IMG/VR virus record: IMGVR_UViG_3300047377_000032
Location: 1 to 23,658 of that record
Length of the DNA stretch: 23,658 nt
Reading direction: 5' to 3' (one strand)
Origin: a virus
Shown piece by piece: positions 6,723 through 12,354 of this stretch (position 1 is its first letter; each line of letters opens with the position of its first letter). The notes under the pieces were generated by a model. It did no database searches. It saw only the letters and a program-made list of their open reading frames with translations, and was not told the DNA's origin. The position numbers were made by a program, and so were the translations under genes.

Positions 6723-6995
6723 ATGGCTGGTTCTGATGTAAGATCAAAAAGATTAACCGCCACCGGCTCTGCCGGTGTTGGACCTGCGCGTATTCGTCAG
6801 GTTCAGGTTAAAACAACTACTGGATCGCCTCGCATCACTTTTACTGACGGTAACGGTGGTACAACCGTGCTAGACATGGACTTGGACGCTTCAGATACAC
6901 ATTCTGTGAACATTCCGGATGAGGGTATTAGAGTAAGCGATATATACATATCTGTGTTTACGGCTTGTACCTCTGTAACGGTGTTTCACAGCTAG
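6723..6995 (+). CDS. Small structural-type protein, paralog A of a tandem pair
   Basis: A 90-residue beta-rich protein of the same family as the next gene. Both open with 'M(A)xSDV(R/K)', have an 'LTA(T/S)GS' block, carry a central '(V/Y)(N)(I/L)PDEG(I/M)' motif and end in '(V)TVF(H/F)'. Paralog A runs 'NIPDEGIRVSDIYISVFTAC' near its C-terminus. The size and strand pattern resemble small beta-barrel decoration or head-fibre domains, but no named family is recognised. A strong ribosome site, AAGGGGG, lies just before ATG 6723, and the gene lies 11 bases after its neighbour. Confidence 0.65.
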   Translation: MAGSDVRSKRLTATGSAGVGPARIRQVQVKTTTGSPRITFTDGNGGTTVLDMDLDASDTHSVNIPDEGIRVSDIYISVFTACTSVTVFHS

Positions 6996-7006
6996 AGAGG
7001 TAAATC

Positions 7007-7276
7007 ATGGCGTCTGATGTAAAGGCCACCTTTTTGACAGCTTCTGGTTCTGTTTTTGCAGGCCGGACTCGCGTTAAGGCTATTCATTACCAAGCGGGGT
7101 CTAGCCCCACTTTGGTATTAAAAAACAACGATGCTAATGGTGCCACTCAGTTAACCTTGGCTTTTGCCGATAACACTGACGATAACGTGTACTTACCCGA
7201 TGAAGGAATGTTGTTTTCTGACGGGTGTTTCGCTGTTCTAACCAACGTCACCAACGTAACGGTGTTTTTTAACTGA
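7007..7276 (+). CDS. Small structural-type protein, paralog B of a tandem pair
   Basis: An 89-residue paralog of the preceding protein. Its 'YLPDEGMLFSDGCFAVLTNV' aligns with 'NIPDEGIRVSDIYISVFTAC', and both end 'TNVTVFFN' / 'TSVTVFHS'. Length and strand order are the same while the DNA has diverged, so the duplication is old. It lies 11 bases after paralog A with its own AGAGGTAAATC ribosome site. A head-surface or minor virion role is inferred from position. Possible alternatives are subunits of a hetero-oligomer, with one copy having acquired a new binding surface. Confidence 0.65.
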   Translation: MASDVKATFLTASGSVFAGRTRVKAIHYQAGSSPTLVLKNNDANGATQLTLAFADNTDDNVYLPDEGMLFSDGCFAVLTNVTNVTVFFN

Positions 7277-7284
7277 GGGTTAGC

Positions 7285-7569
7285 ATGGCTACTACAAAGA
7301 ACGTCACTCGAACTCCATCAGGGAGAATTAAGTACCGGGGAGAAACCTTTGCAGGTTACAACAAACCAAAAAGAACGCCCGGTGCAAAGAAAAAGAGTGC
7401 CGTTTTGGCTAAAAAGGGCTCTGAGATTAAACTTGTTAGATTCGGGGACCCTAAGATGTCTATTAAAAAAGACCAACCTAAAAACCGTAAAAGTTTCCGC
7501 GCACGACATTCCTGTGACACGGCCAAAGATAAATTTAGTGCCAGATACTGGTCTTGTAAAGCGTGGTGA
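7285..7569 (+). CDS. Small Lys/Arg-rich conserved phage protein with two Cys
   Basis: A 94-residue, strongly basic protein: 'KNVTRTPSGRIKYRGETFAG' at the start, a Lys-rich middle (PKRTPGAKKKSAVLAKKG), then 'LVRFGDPKM' and a C-terminal block 'SFRARHSCDTAKDKF' followed by 'SARYWSCKAW'. The two cysteines about 13 residues apart, with a His just before the first, could bind a metal. Close relatives with the same 'RFGD...RARH.CD...YW.C' layout are common in marine phages as I remember them. No function is established to my knowledge. Nucleic-acid binding is a guess from charge. It starts eight bases after paralog B. Confidence 0.7.
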   Translation: MATTKNVTRTPSGRIKYRGETFAGYNKPKRTPGAKKKSAVLAKKGSEIKLVRFGDPKMSIKKDQPKNRKSFRARHSCDTAKDKFSARYWSCKAW

Positions 7570-7576
7570 TGAGTAC

Positions 7577-7759
7577 ATGGAAGTGAAAGAAGTATTAGCT
7601 AAACTCGAAAAACATGAGGCTGAGTGCAATCTCAGGTATCAGAGAATAGAAGAGCGTTTAGCTGAACATAAGAGCGCCTTATCGGCATTGGACGTAAAGC
7701 TTTGGGCACTGGCGGTCTTGATTATAATCGCACCTTTTGTGCAGAAATTTTTAGGGTGA
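7577..7759 (+). CDS. Small coiled-coil plus single-TM protein
   Basis: A 60-residue protein. Residues 1-38 form a charged helix with heptad character (VLAKLEKHEAECNLRYQRIE). Residues about 42-57 are a transmembrane segment (LWALAVLIIIAPFVQ), followed by a short end, 'KFLG'. The open frame extends upstream to 7349 but that part overlaps the previous gene out of frame. ATG 7577, seven bases after that gene's stop and preceded by GGTGATGAG, is the sensible start. The helix-then-membrane design resembles XhlA-like lysis accessory proteins. It could equally be a minor virion membrane-contact protein. The true holin candidate is at 1477. Confidence 0.6.
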   Translation: MEVKEVLAKLEKHEAECNLRYQRIEERLAEHKSALSALDVKLWALAVLIIIAPFVQKFLG

Positions 7760-7763
7760 CCGC

Positions 7764-7949
7764 ATGGCGTATTCTAAAAAATCTAAAAAAGCTTCCTCTA
7801 AAAGCAAAGGAAGCAAAATATGTCCCAAAGGAAAAGCTTGGGCCGAGCGTACTTTCGACACTTATCCTAGTGCGTATGCCAACATGGCCGCTTCTAAATA
7901 CTGCAAAGACCCTAACTATGCGAAAAAAAGTAAGGGGAAAAAGAAATAA
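7764..7949 (+). CDS. Tiny Lys/Ser-rich protein with 'YPSAYAN' motif and two Cys
   Basis: A 61-residue protein with Lys/Ser-rich ends (AYSKKSKKASSKSKGSK ... KKSKGKKK) around a conserved-looking core, 'CPKGKAWAERTFDTYPSAYA' followed by 'NMAASKYCKDPNY'. The 'PSAYAN.(A/W)AS.YC' motif recurs in small proteins of many marine phages and some large DNA viruses. Its role is unknown to me. The two Cys may pair or bind a metal. Its stop overlaps the next start (TAATG), coupling translation of two basic proteins. It sits four bases after the membrane microprotein. Confidence 0.68.
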   Translation: MAYSKKSKKASSKSKGSKICPKGKAWAERTFDTYPSAYANMAASKYCKDPNYAKKSKGKKK

Positions 7950-8329
7950 TGGGCAAGTTGAAGGATTGGGTCGATGAAGATTGGGTCAGAATTGACAGCC
8001 AAGGTAATATCGCAGGTAAATGCGGTACTTCAAAGAATAAAAAAAATCCTGACAGGTGCTTACCTCGATCTAAAGCTAATAGTCTTAGCAAGTCTGAAAG
8101 GGCTTCGACGGCTCGTAAGAAAAAGCGCGAAGGCTCTAAAGGAAAGCAAGTGGTTTCAAACACCAAAGCCGCCAAAGTGGTAAAGAAAGGCGACGGTGGA
8201 GTAATTTCTACCAAACCTAAACGACCATTTAATGGAAAATCACAAGCTGGTACAGCCATAGCTAGAGGTTGCGGCAAAGTCATGAACAACCGACGTAAAC
8301 GAACAAAGGGATCGGTGACACAATCATGA
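7949..8329 (+). CDS. Basic Cys-containing phage protein ('KDWVDEDWVRI' family)
   Basis: A 126-residue protein, very rich in Lys/Arg/Ser. The N-terminal block 'LKDWVDEDWVRIDSQGNIAG' is followed by 'KCGTS...NPDRCLPRSKANSLSKSER'. A basic stretch (STARKKKREGSKGKQ) comes next, and the end reads 'AGTAIARGCGKVMNNRRKRT'. The N-terminal block resembles a small family seen in cyanophages, other marine phages and giant viruses. The C-terminal 'ARGCG.VMNNRRK.TKG' is also found as a separate phage microprotein, so this may be a fusion of two microprotein types. The stop overlaps the next gene's start (ATGA). Function is unknown; DNA binding is inferred from charge only. Confidence 0.68.
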   Translation: MGKLKDWVDEDWVRIDSQGNIAGKCGTSKNKKNPDRCLPRSKANSLSKSERASTARKKKREGSKGKQVVSNTKAAKVVKKGDGGVISTKPKRPFNGKSQAGTAIARGCGKVMNNRRKRTKGSVTQS

Positions 8330-8913
8330 ACTTAGCCTTTTACAACCAACCTGTAGAAAAAGCTATTGTAGAAGAAATACTACAATGGTCTACAGAAGCT
8401 TTGGAAAAGCCTAGTTCGTTTTACAACGACTTACCCCCGTGTCCGTATGCTCGTAAAGCTTGGATGGACGACAAAGTTGCCATTCTATTTAAGTATGATG
8501 ACTCTTATCAAACCTTATATTCTTGTATATCCCAGTTCGACGATAATTTTGATTTAGTAATTATTGTAGACCTAGCTAACGATAAAGACCCTGAAGCATT
8601 CCACGATTACTTTTACGCACTTAATGAATTTATTGCGGCGGGTACGTTTATTGATAAAGACATCTGGTTGATGGGGTTTCACCCTGACGATGAGATAACC
8701 GAAGCTGCCGAAGCTACTGCTATAGAGGCAGTAACTGACACAGAATACAGCATGATATTCGTACAACGATTGTCCAAGCTACAAGAAGCAGCAGACAAGT
8801 TGGACAAAAAGGGATATTATGATAGTTATGATGGCGAATACAACGCTTGTGAGATATTTGACAAGCGAGAGCAATTATACAGGAGACTGAAAAATGGCGA
8901 TGAAACCACGTAA
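8326..8913 (+). CDS. Acidic unknown protein with a 'PPCPYARKAW' motif
   Basis: A 195-residue acidic alpha/beta-looking protein, unlike its basic neighbours. Visible marks are an N-terminal helix (VEEILQWSTEALE), the motif 'LPPCPYARKAW' at about 36-46, a strand pair 'KVAILFKY' / 'FDLVIIVDLAND', 'WLMGFHPDDE' at about 114-123, and a charged helical C-terminus. The Cys-Pro-Tyr-Ala-Arg block resembles 'CP(Y/F)A' motifs of uncharacterised bacterial proteins, but I cannot place it in a named family. An enzyme or redox/metal role is possible because of the conserved-looking Cys and His-Pro-Asp-Asp. It is coupled to the gene before (ATGA), and its end overlaps the next microgene by 20 bases. It is an accessory-type gene inside a virion module. 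Confidence 0.65.
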   Translation: MNLAFYNQPVEKAIVEEILQWSTEALEKPSSFYNDLPPCPYARKAWMDDKVAILFKYDDSYQTLYSCISQFDDNFDLVIIVDLANDKDPEAFHDYFYALNEFIAAGTFIDKDIWLMGFHPDDEITEAAEATAIEAVTDTEYSMIFVQRLSKLQEAADKLDKKGYYDSYDGEYNACEIFDKREQLYRRLKNGDETT

Positions 8914-9025
8914 GAAAAAAGCACCGGCTAAAAAAATGAGAGCAGGTGGAATGGTTAAGAAAATGCGCGGCGGCGGCATGGTAAAGAAGATGCGCGGCGG
9001 TGGAATGGTTAAGAAGAAGAAATAA
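8894..9025 (+). CDS. 43-residue repeat microprotein (KKMRGGGMV repeats)
   Basis: A 43-residue gene starting inside the end of the previous gene in another frame. After 'MAMKPRKKKAPA' it consists of three nine-residue units, KKMRAGGMV, KKMRGGGMV and KKMRGGGMV, then KKKK. By count, 18 of 43 residues are Lys or Arg and none is acidic. AGGAGA (8881-8886) precedes ATG 8894 by seven bases, and the stop overlaps the next start as TAATG, so both ends look genuine. Similar '(K)(K)MRGGGMV' microproteins occur in marine phages as I recall. It may bind nucleic acid or an acidic virion surface, but nothing proves it. The third codon (8900) is a second possible ATG start. Confidence 0.75.
   Translation: MAMKPRKKKAPAKKMRAGGMVKKMRGGGMVKKMRGGGMVKKKK
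8930..9010 (+). repeat. Three tandem 27-base coding repeats
   Basis: Three head-to-tail units encode KK-M-R-(A/G)GG-M-V. Units two and three are nearly identical in DNA (AAGAARATGCGCGGCGGYGG core) and the first has diverged. All remain in frame, so unit number can change by slippage without breaking the gene. Confidence 0.85.
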
Positions 9026-9693
9026 TGACTGTTTCTAATAGCAAAGATTTTGAACTGGACGTTGCTGAATACGTTGAAGAAGCGTTTGAGCGATGCGGCC
9101 TTGAGGTGCGTACTGGTTACGACCTGAAGACGGCAAAGCGTTCGTTAAATCTATTGCTGGCCGACTGGGCTAACCGTGGGTTAAACCAGTGGACCATTAA
9201 ACAGCGTTCTTTAACTCTTGTGCAAGGCACTGGAGAATACAACCTGAGTGGCGATATTATTGACGTATTGTCTGTAATCATTCGCAGAGACGGCACAGAT
9301 TATGCTTTAGAGCGTTTAAGCCGGGATGAATATCTGACAATTCCGACGAAAACGACACAAAGTAGGCCTAATCAGTTCTTCTTAGACCGTCAGATCACTC
9401 CAAACCTCAAAATTTGGCCTGTTCCACAGAACAGTACGGACGTTATTTATTACGATGCACTTACTCGTATGGACGATGCGGACGTTTACACCAACACAAT
9501 GGACCTACCTTTCAGGTTTTACCCGTGTTTGGCAGCAGGACTGGCTTATTACATTGCGTTGAAGCGGGCTCCGAATAGGGTTCAAATGCTCAAAGCTATG
9601 TATGAAGAAGAATTTGATAGGGCCGCAACCGAGGATCGTGATAGGTCTTCATTTAACGTTGTCCCTAGATATGAATACTATAGGACGGGCTGA
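9025..9693 (+). CDS. Head-tail connector / tail accessory protein (P22 gp4-like, tentative)
   Basis: A 222-residue protein with a helical N-terminal half: 'VAEYVEEAFERCGLEVRTGY', then 'TAKRSLNLLLADWANRGLNQ'. The '(S/A)LNL(L/M)xADWxNRG' block resembles the helix of P22 gp4-type adaptors, which bind beneath the portal. The C-terminal half is beta-rich with 'RPNQFFLDRQITPNLKIWPV' (a recurring adaptor pattern ending in a '(I/V)WPxP') and ends in helix (AAGLAYYIALKRAP). It overlaps the microprotein stop (TAATG) and is the first of two adaptor-type genes before the tail proteins. Connector assignment is from pattern and order; which adaptor contacts the portal cannot be told. Confidence 0.65.
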   Translation: MTVSNSKDFELDVAEYVEEAFERCGLEVRTGYDLKTAKRSLNLLLADWANRGLNQWTIKQRSLTLVQGTGEYNLSGDIIDVLSVIIRRDGTDYALERLSRDEYLTIPTKTTQSRPNQFFLDRQITPNLKIWPVPQNSTDVIYYDALTRMDDADVYTNTMDLPFRFYPCLAAGLAYYIALKRAPNRVQMLKAMYEEEFDRAATEDRDRSSFNVVPRYEYYRTG

Positions 9694-10052
9694 TGGCAAA
9701 GTACGCATCGGGTAAAAACGCATACGCTATTTCAGACCGCTCTGGTTTCAGATACCCCTACAAGGTAATGAAAAAAGAGTGGAACGGATTGCTTGTGGGT
9801 CCAGATGAGTACGAACCAAAGCAGCCACAACTGGGTCCTTTTAGAACTGTATCTGATCCGCAGGCCTTACAAGGCGCTAGACCAGACTCTCCTAACCCTA
9901 CCAGTGCTTTTCTTATTGTTACTACAAATGGGATTGTTTACTTAGGTAATGGTAACTGGAGTACAGCGGGAACAGCAGAAATGCCTTCGGAACTTGATAT
10001 AACTGACGCTTTACAAGGTGCCGTGGGCACCGTATCGGTGGTGACACCATGA
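9693..10052 (+). CDS. Small conserved structural protein between the adaptors
   Basis: A 119-residue protein starting 'MAKYASGKNAYAISDRSGFR', continuing 'YPYKVMKKEWNGLLVGPDEY' and then a Pro/Gln-rich stretch. The C-terminal half has strand character (AFLIVTTNGIVYLGNG). The N-terminal 'AISDRSG(F/M)x(F/Y)xYxxMxxEWNGxxV' pattern is widespread in environmental phage structural modules and is usually unnamed. The start codon overlaps the previous stop and its stop overlaps the next start (ATGA), so it is locked between the two adaptor-type proteins. A neck or connector accessory role is inferred. Confidence 0.65.
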   Translation: MAKYASGKNAYAISDRSGFRYPYKVMKKEWNGLLVGPDEYEPKQPQLGPFRTVSDPQALQGARPDSPNPTSAFLIVTTNGIVYLGNGNWSTAGTAEMPSELDITDALQGAVGTVSVVTP

Positions 10053-10699
10053 GTTTTACATACGATCAGTTAAAAACAGCGATACAAGACTACGCAGAGA
10101 ACGATGAAACGTCTTTTGTAAACAATTTGCCTGTGTTCATACGTCAGGCGGAGGAAAGAATACTCAAAAACGTGCAGTTGAGCCTGTTTCGCAAGAACGT
10201 CAGCGGCAATATGACGCAGGCAAACCAGTATTTGGCTTGTCCTAGTGACTTTTTAGCCCCGTTTTCGCTTTCTTTTGTAGATGCTAACAGCGACAAGACG
10301 TTTTTAGAGTTTAAGGACACTGATTTTGTACAATCCTTTAACCCAAACCCCGCAACGACGGGTAATCCGCGGTTTTACGCGGTATTTGACGTTGATAATT
10401 TTATTATCGGTCCTACTCCCGATGCAGCAAGGGCTGTGGAGTTACATTACTTCTATAGACCGGCTAGTTTAACGGCTGGAGCAGGTTCAGGGACCACGTG
10501 GCTTAGTGAAAACGCACAAATGGCCATGCTTTATGGCAGCTTAATTGAAGCATATATCTATATGAAGGGTGAACAGGATATAATGGCTGCGTATGAAAAA
10601 AGATTTACAGAAGCGATGACCGGCATGAAAATGTTGGGTGAAAACAAAGAAGTAACCGATGATTATCGCACTGGTATGTTAGTGAGGCCGAAACAATGA
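10049..10699 (+). CDS. Phage adaptor protein (SU10-adaptor / gp11-like)
   Basis: A 216-residue protein of the family that bridges portal and tail hub in podoviruses. Recognised pieces are 'TYDQLKTAIQDYAENDETSF', 'LPVFIRQAEERILKNVQLSL' and 'CPSDFLAPFSLSFVDA', a middle with 'NPATTGNPRFYAVFDVDNFI', then 'IGPTP' and an 'ELHYFYRP' strand, and a C-terminal helix (LYGSLIEAYIYMKGEQDIMA). The order of an N-terminal helix pair, a beta domain and a C-terminal helix pair is typical of these adaptors. It begins in the ATGA overlap with the previous gene and ends in one with the next. The main uncertainty is the division of labour with the protein at 9025. Confidence 0.77.
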   Translation: MSFTYDQLKTAIQDYAENDETSFVNNLPVFIRQAEERILKNVQLSLFRKNVSGNMTQANQYLACPSDFLAPFSLSFVDANSDKTFLEFKDTDFVQSFNPNPATTGNPRFYAVFDVDNFIIGPTPDAARAVELHYFYRPASLTAGAGSGTTWLSENAQMAMLYGSLIEAYIYMKGEQDIMAAYEKRFTEAMTGMKMLGENKEVTDDYRTGMLVRPKQ

Positions 10700-10995
10700 G
10701 CTTCCCAGCATTAGAACTAGATATGAACCCTGACTTCAAGGTGGAAGTACACACCACTCAGAACCGGGGATTCACACCAGAGGAAATTGCAGAGAGATGC
10801 GCTAATAAAATAATATCTATTAGTGATTCTGCAAACCCTGCAATACAGGCACAAGCACACGCCTTTCGTCAACACATTGTAAAAGTTTTAGAATTTTACA
10901 TGCGCGAAGCGATAAAAAGTGATAGAACAACCGTGTACAACGCAATTATTGATTCTGGTAATCAAGAACTTGCGGAACTAATTAGGAGACTGTAA
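10696..10995 (+). CDS. Small helical protein coupled to the adaptor gene
   Basis: A 99-residue, mainly helical protein: 'NRGFTPEEIAERCANKIISI', then 'SANPAIQAQAHAFRQHIVKV' and a charged C-terminal helix ending 'LAELIRRL'. No membrane or enzyme signature is seen. Such '(G)(F/H)(T/S)PEE(I/L)AxR(C/A)xx(K/R)I' proteins of about 100 residues travel with adaptor genes in podoviruses and remain unnamed. It starts in the ATGA overlap with the adaptor and the next gene follows after two bases, so it is certainly co-expressed. A minor virion or assembly role is inferred. Confidence 0.65.
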   Translation: MSFPALELDMNPDFKVEVHTTQNRGFTPEEIAERCANKIISISDSANPAIQAQAHAFRQHIVKVLEFYMREAIKSDRTTVYNAIIDSGNQELAELIRRL

Positions 10996-10997
10996 CC

Positions 10998-11450
10998 ATG
11001 GCTTTCAGCGGAAACTTCATGTGTACATCGTTCAAGAAAGAGCTATTGTACGGTGTCCACGACTTTGATCTCTCTTCGGGAGATGCTTTTAAAATTGCTC
11101 TTTACACCAACAGCGCCTCTTTCGATGCTACGACTACTGCGTACACTACCAGTAACGAAGTAAGTGGAACAGGTTACACTGCTGGTGGCGGAGCTTTGAC
11201 TAACGTCGATCCTACTTCATCCGGAACTACGGCACTAACGGACTTTCAAGACGAAACGTTCTCAAATGCAACAATTACGGCACGTGGGGCATTAATATAT
11301 AATACTACTCCCAATACTACGTCACTTTCGGTAACCAACCCGAGTGTTGTAGTTTTGGATTTCGGCGCGGACAAAACATCCACCGCAGGTGATTTTACGA
11401 TTGTTTTTCCAACTGCTGATGCAAGTAACGCGATTATACGGATAGCGTAA
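10998..11450 (+). CDS. Conserved small structural protein, beta-rich
   Basis: A 150-residue protein: 'MAFSGNFMCTSFKKELLYGV', then 'GDAFKIALYTNSASFDATTT', 'EVSGTGYTAGGGAL' and strands to the end (VVLDFGADKTSTAGDFTIVF). The 'F(K/L)xALYTxxAxL.(A/S)xTxxYTxxxE(V/I)xGxGYxAGG' pattern is one of the commonest motifs in phage structural regions and marks small beta-sandwich virion proteins, but the exact location in the particle is not known to me. It overlaps the next start as TAATG. There is a single Cys at residue 9. Confidence 0.7.
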   Translation: MAFSGNFMCTSFKKELLYGVHDFDLSSGDAFKIALYTNSASFDATTTAYTTSNEVSGTGYTAGGGALTNVDPTSSGTTALTDFQDETFSNATITARGALIYNTTPNTTSLSVTNPSVVVLDFGADKTSTAGDFTIVFPTADASNAIIRIA

Positions 11451-12343
11451 TGGCTGACGTAATCGTCCCAATAGGCGGCTGGGGCCGTTCAGGTTGGGGC
11501 GCAGGCCCGTGGTCCCAGAGTGGGCTACCACAAGCTGCGGGTTCTGTAGGTTCAGTAACGGTCGTGGCGGAAGCCAACGTTCCGGTTACAGGACTACAAG
11601 CAACAGGTAGTGTTGGCAGCGTAACAATAAACGCAGCAGCCAACGTGTCTGTAACAGGGGTAGCTGGTACTGGCCAAGTGGGCAGTGTCACTACAACGGC
11701 AGATGCCAATGTTAACGTTACAGGCGTAGCGGGAACAGGGCAAGTCGGTTCGGTCAGCATAACTGCTGGTGCGAACGTACCCGTCACCGGATTGGCCGGA
11801 ACTGGAGCAGTAGGCTCCGTATCGGTCACCGCAGATGCAAACGTAAACGTTACGGGTGTGTCGGGAACAGGGGTCGTAGGCTCCGTAAGCGTCGAAGCTG
11901 GCGCAATTGTACCCGTCACAGGACTTGAGGCCACAGGGTCCGTTGGTTCAGTAACGATTGTTGCAAAAGCCAATGTTTTCCCAACAGGTCTTCAAGCTAC
12001 TGGTCAGGTAGGCGACGCCACTGTAGATGGCGAAGCCAATGTACCGGTAACAGGCTTGTCTGCGACAGGCACCACTGGATCAGTTTCAGTAAGAACGGGT
12101 CAGACAATTAACGTTGGTGGTGTGAGTGGAACAGGTCAAGTCGGAAGTGTCACAGTAGAAAGTGATGCTGTAATAAATGTAATAGGAGTCAGCGCAACAG
12201 GTGGTGTCGGAAACGTACTGGTATACTCTAACATTGTCCCGGATCAAAATCCGGGTTATAGTGAGATAGATGTTAACCAGTCGCCGTCATGGTCGGAGGA
12301 AGAACCAACCCAGAGCGCAAATTGGACGCAAATAGCAGCGTGA
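11450..12343 (+). CDS. Repeat-built virion protein: eleven 22-residue repeats plus Trp repeats
   Basis: A 297-residue protein in three parts. Residues 1-25 hold a Trp/Gly motif (GGWGRSGWGAGPWSQSG). Residues 26-265 are eleven tandem units with the pattern '(L/V)xxTGxVGSVxVxAxANVxVTG'. Each is 22 residues except the first (23) and the last (19, truncated). Residues 266-296 are three 11-residue units (QNPGYSEIDVN, QSPSWSEEEPT, QSANWTQIAA). The alternating Val/Gly/Thr repeats suggest a stacked beta structure such as a fibre shaft. It lies just before the tail fibre gene, so a fibre or virion-surface role is likely but inferred. The TAATG overlap couples it to the previous gene. The same Trp/Gly block occurs in the tail hub protein. 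Confidence 0.75.
   Translation: MADVIVPIGGWGRSGWGAGPWSQSGLPQAAGSVGSVTVVAEANVPVTGLQATGSVGSVTINAAANVSVTGVAGTGQVGSVTTTADANVNVTGVAGTGQVGSVSITAGANVPVTGLAGTGAVGSVSVTADANVNVTGVSGTGVVGSVSVEAGAIVPVTGLEATGSVGSVTIVAKANVFPTGLQATGQVGDATVDGEANVPVTGLSATGTTGSVSVRTGQTINVGGVSGTGQVGSVTVESDAVINVIGVSATGGVGNVLVYSNIVPDQNPGYSEIDVNQSPSWSEEEPTQSANWTQIAA
11525..12244 (+). repeat. Eleven tandem ~66-base coding repeats
   Basis: Each unit encodes about 22 residues (first 23, last 19). The strongest positions are the TG, (V)GSV and VTG elements. DNA varies at third positions between units (for example ACAGGACTACAAGC versus ACAGGGGTAGCTGG), so selection acts on the protein. All units stay in one frame. Confidence 0.88.
12245..12340 (+). 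repeat. Three 11-residue C-terminal repeats (Q-x-x-x-W/Y-S/T)
   Basis: Units start at 12245, 12278 and 12311 and encode QNPGYSEIDVN, QSPSWSEEEPT and QSANWTQIAA. An aromatic residue sits at position 5 of each. They form a separate C-terminal module after the 22-residue repeats end. Confidence 0.75.
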
Positions 12344-12354
12344 GGATAAAATAG

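Noticed and set aside
7349-7576. The N-terminal part of the long frame ending at 7759
   Set aside because: It lies inside the 94-residue gene in another frame with no family resemblance. The coiled-coil/TM protein starts sensibly at 7577.
11434-11973. A 179-codon open frame on the minus strand
   Set aside because: It is the antisense shadow of the 22-residue repeat gene: its Pro/Val/Thr repeats mirror the Gly/Val/Thr codons, and no ribosome site or family is seen.
11525-12244. A CRISPR-like periodic array
   Set aside because: The period comes from coding repeats in one continuous frame. There are no identical repeats with unique spacers.
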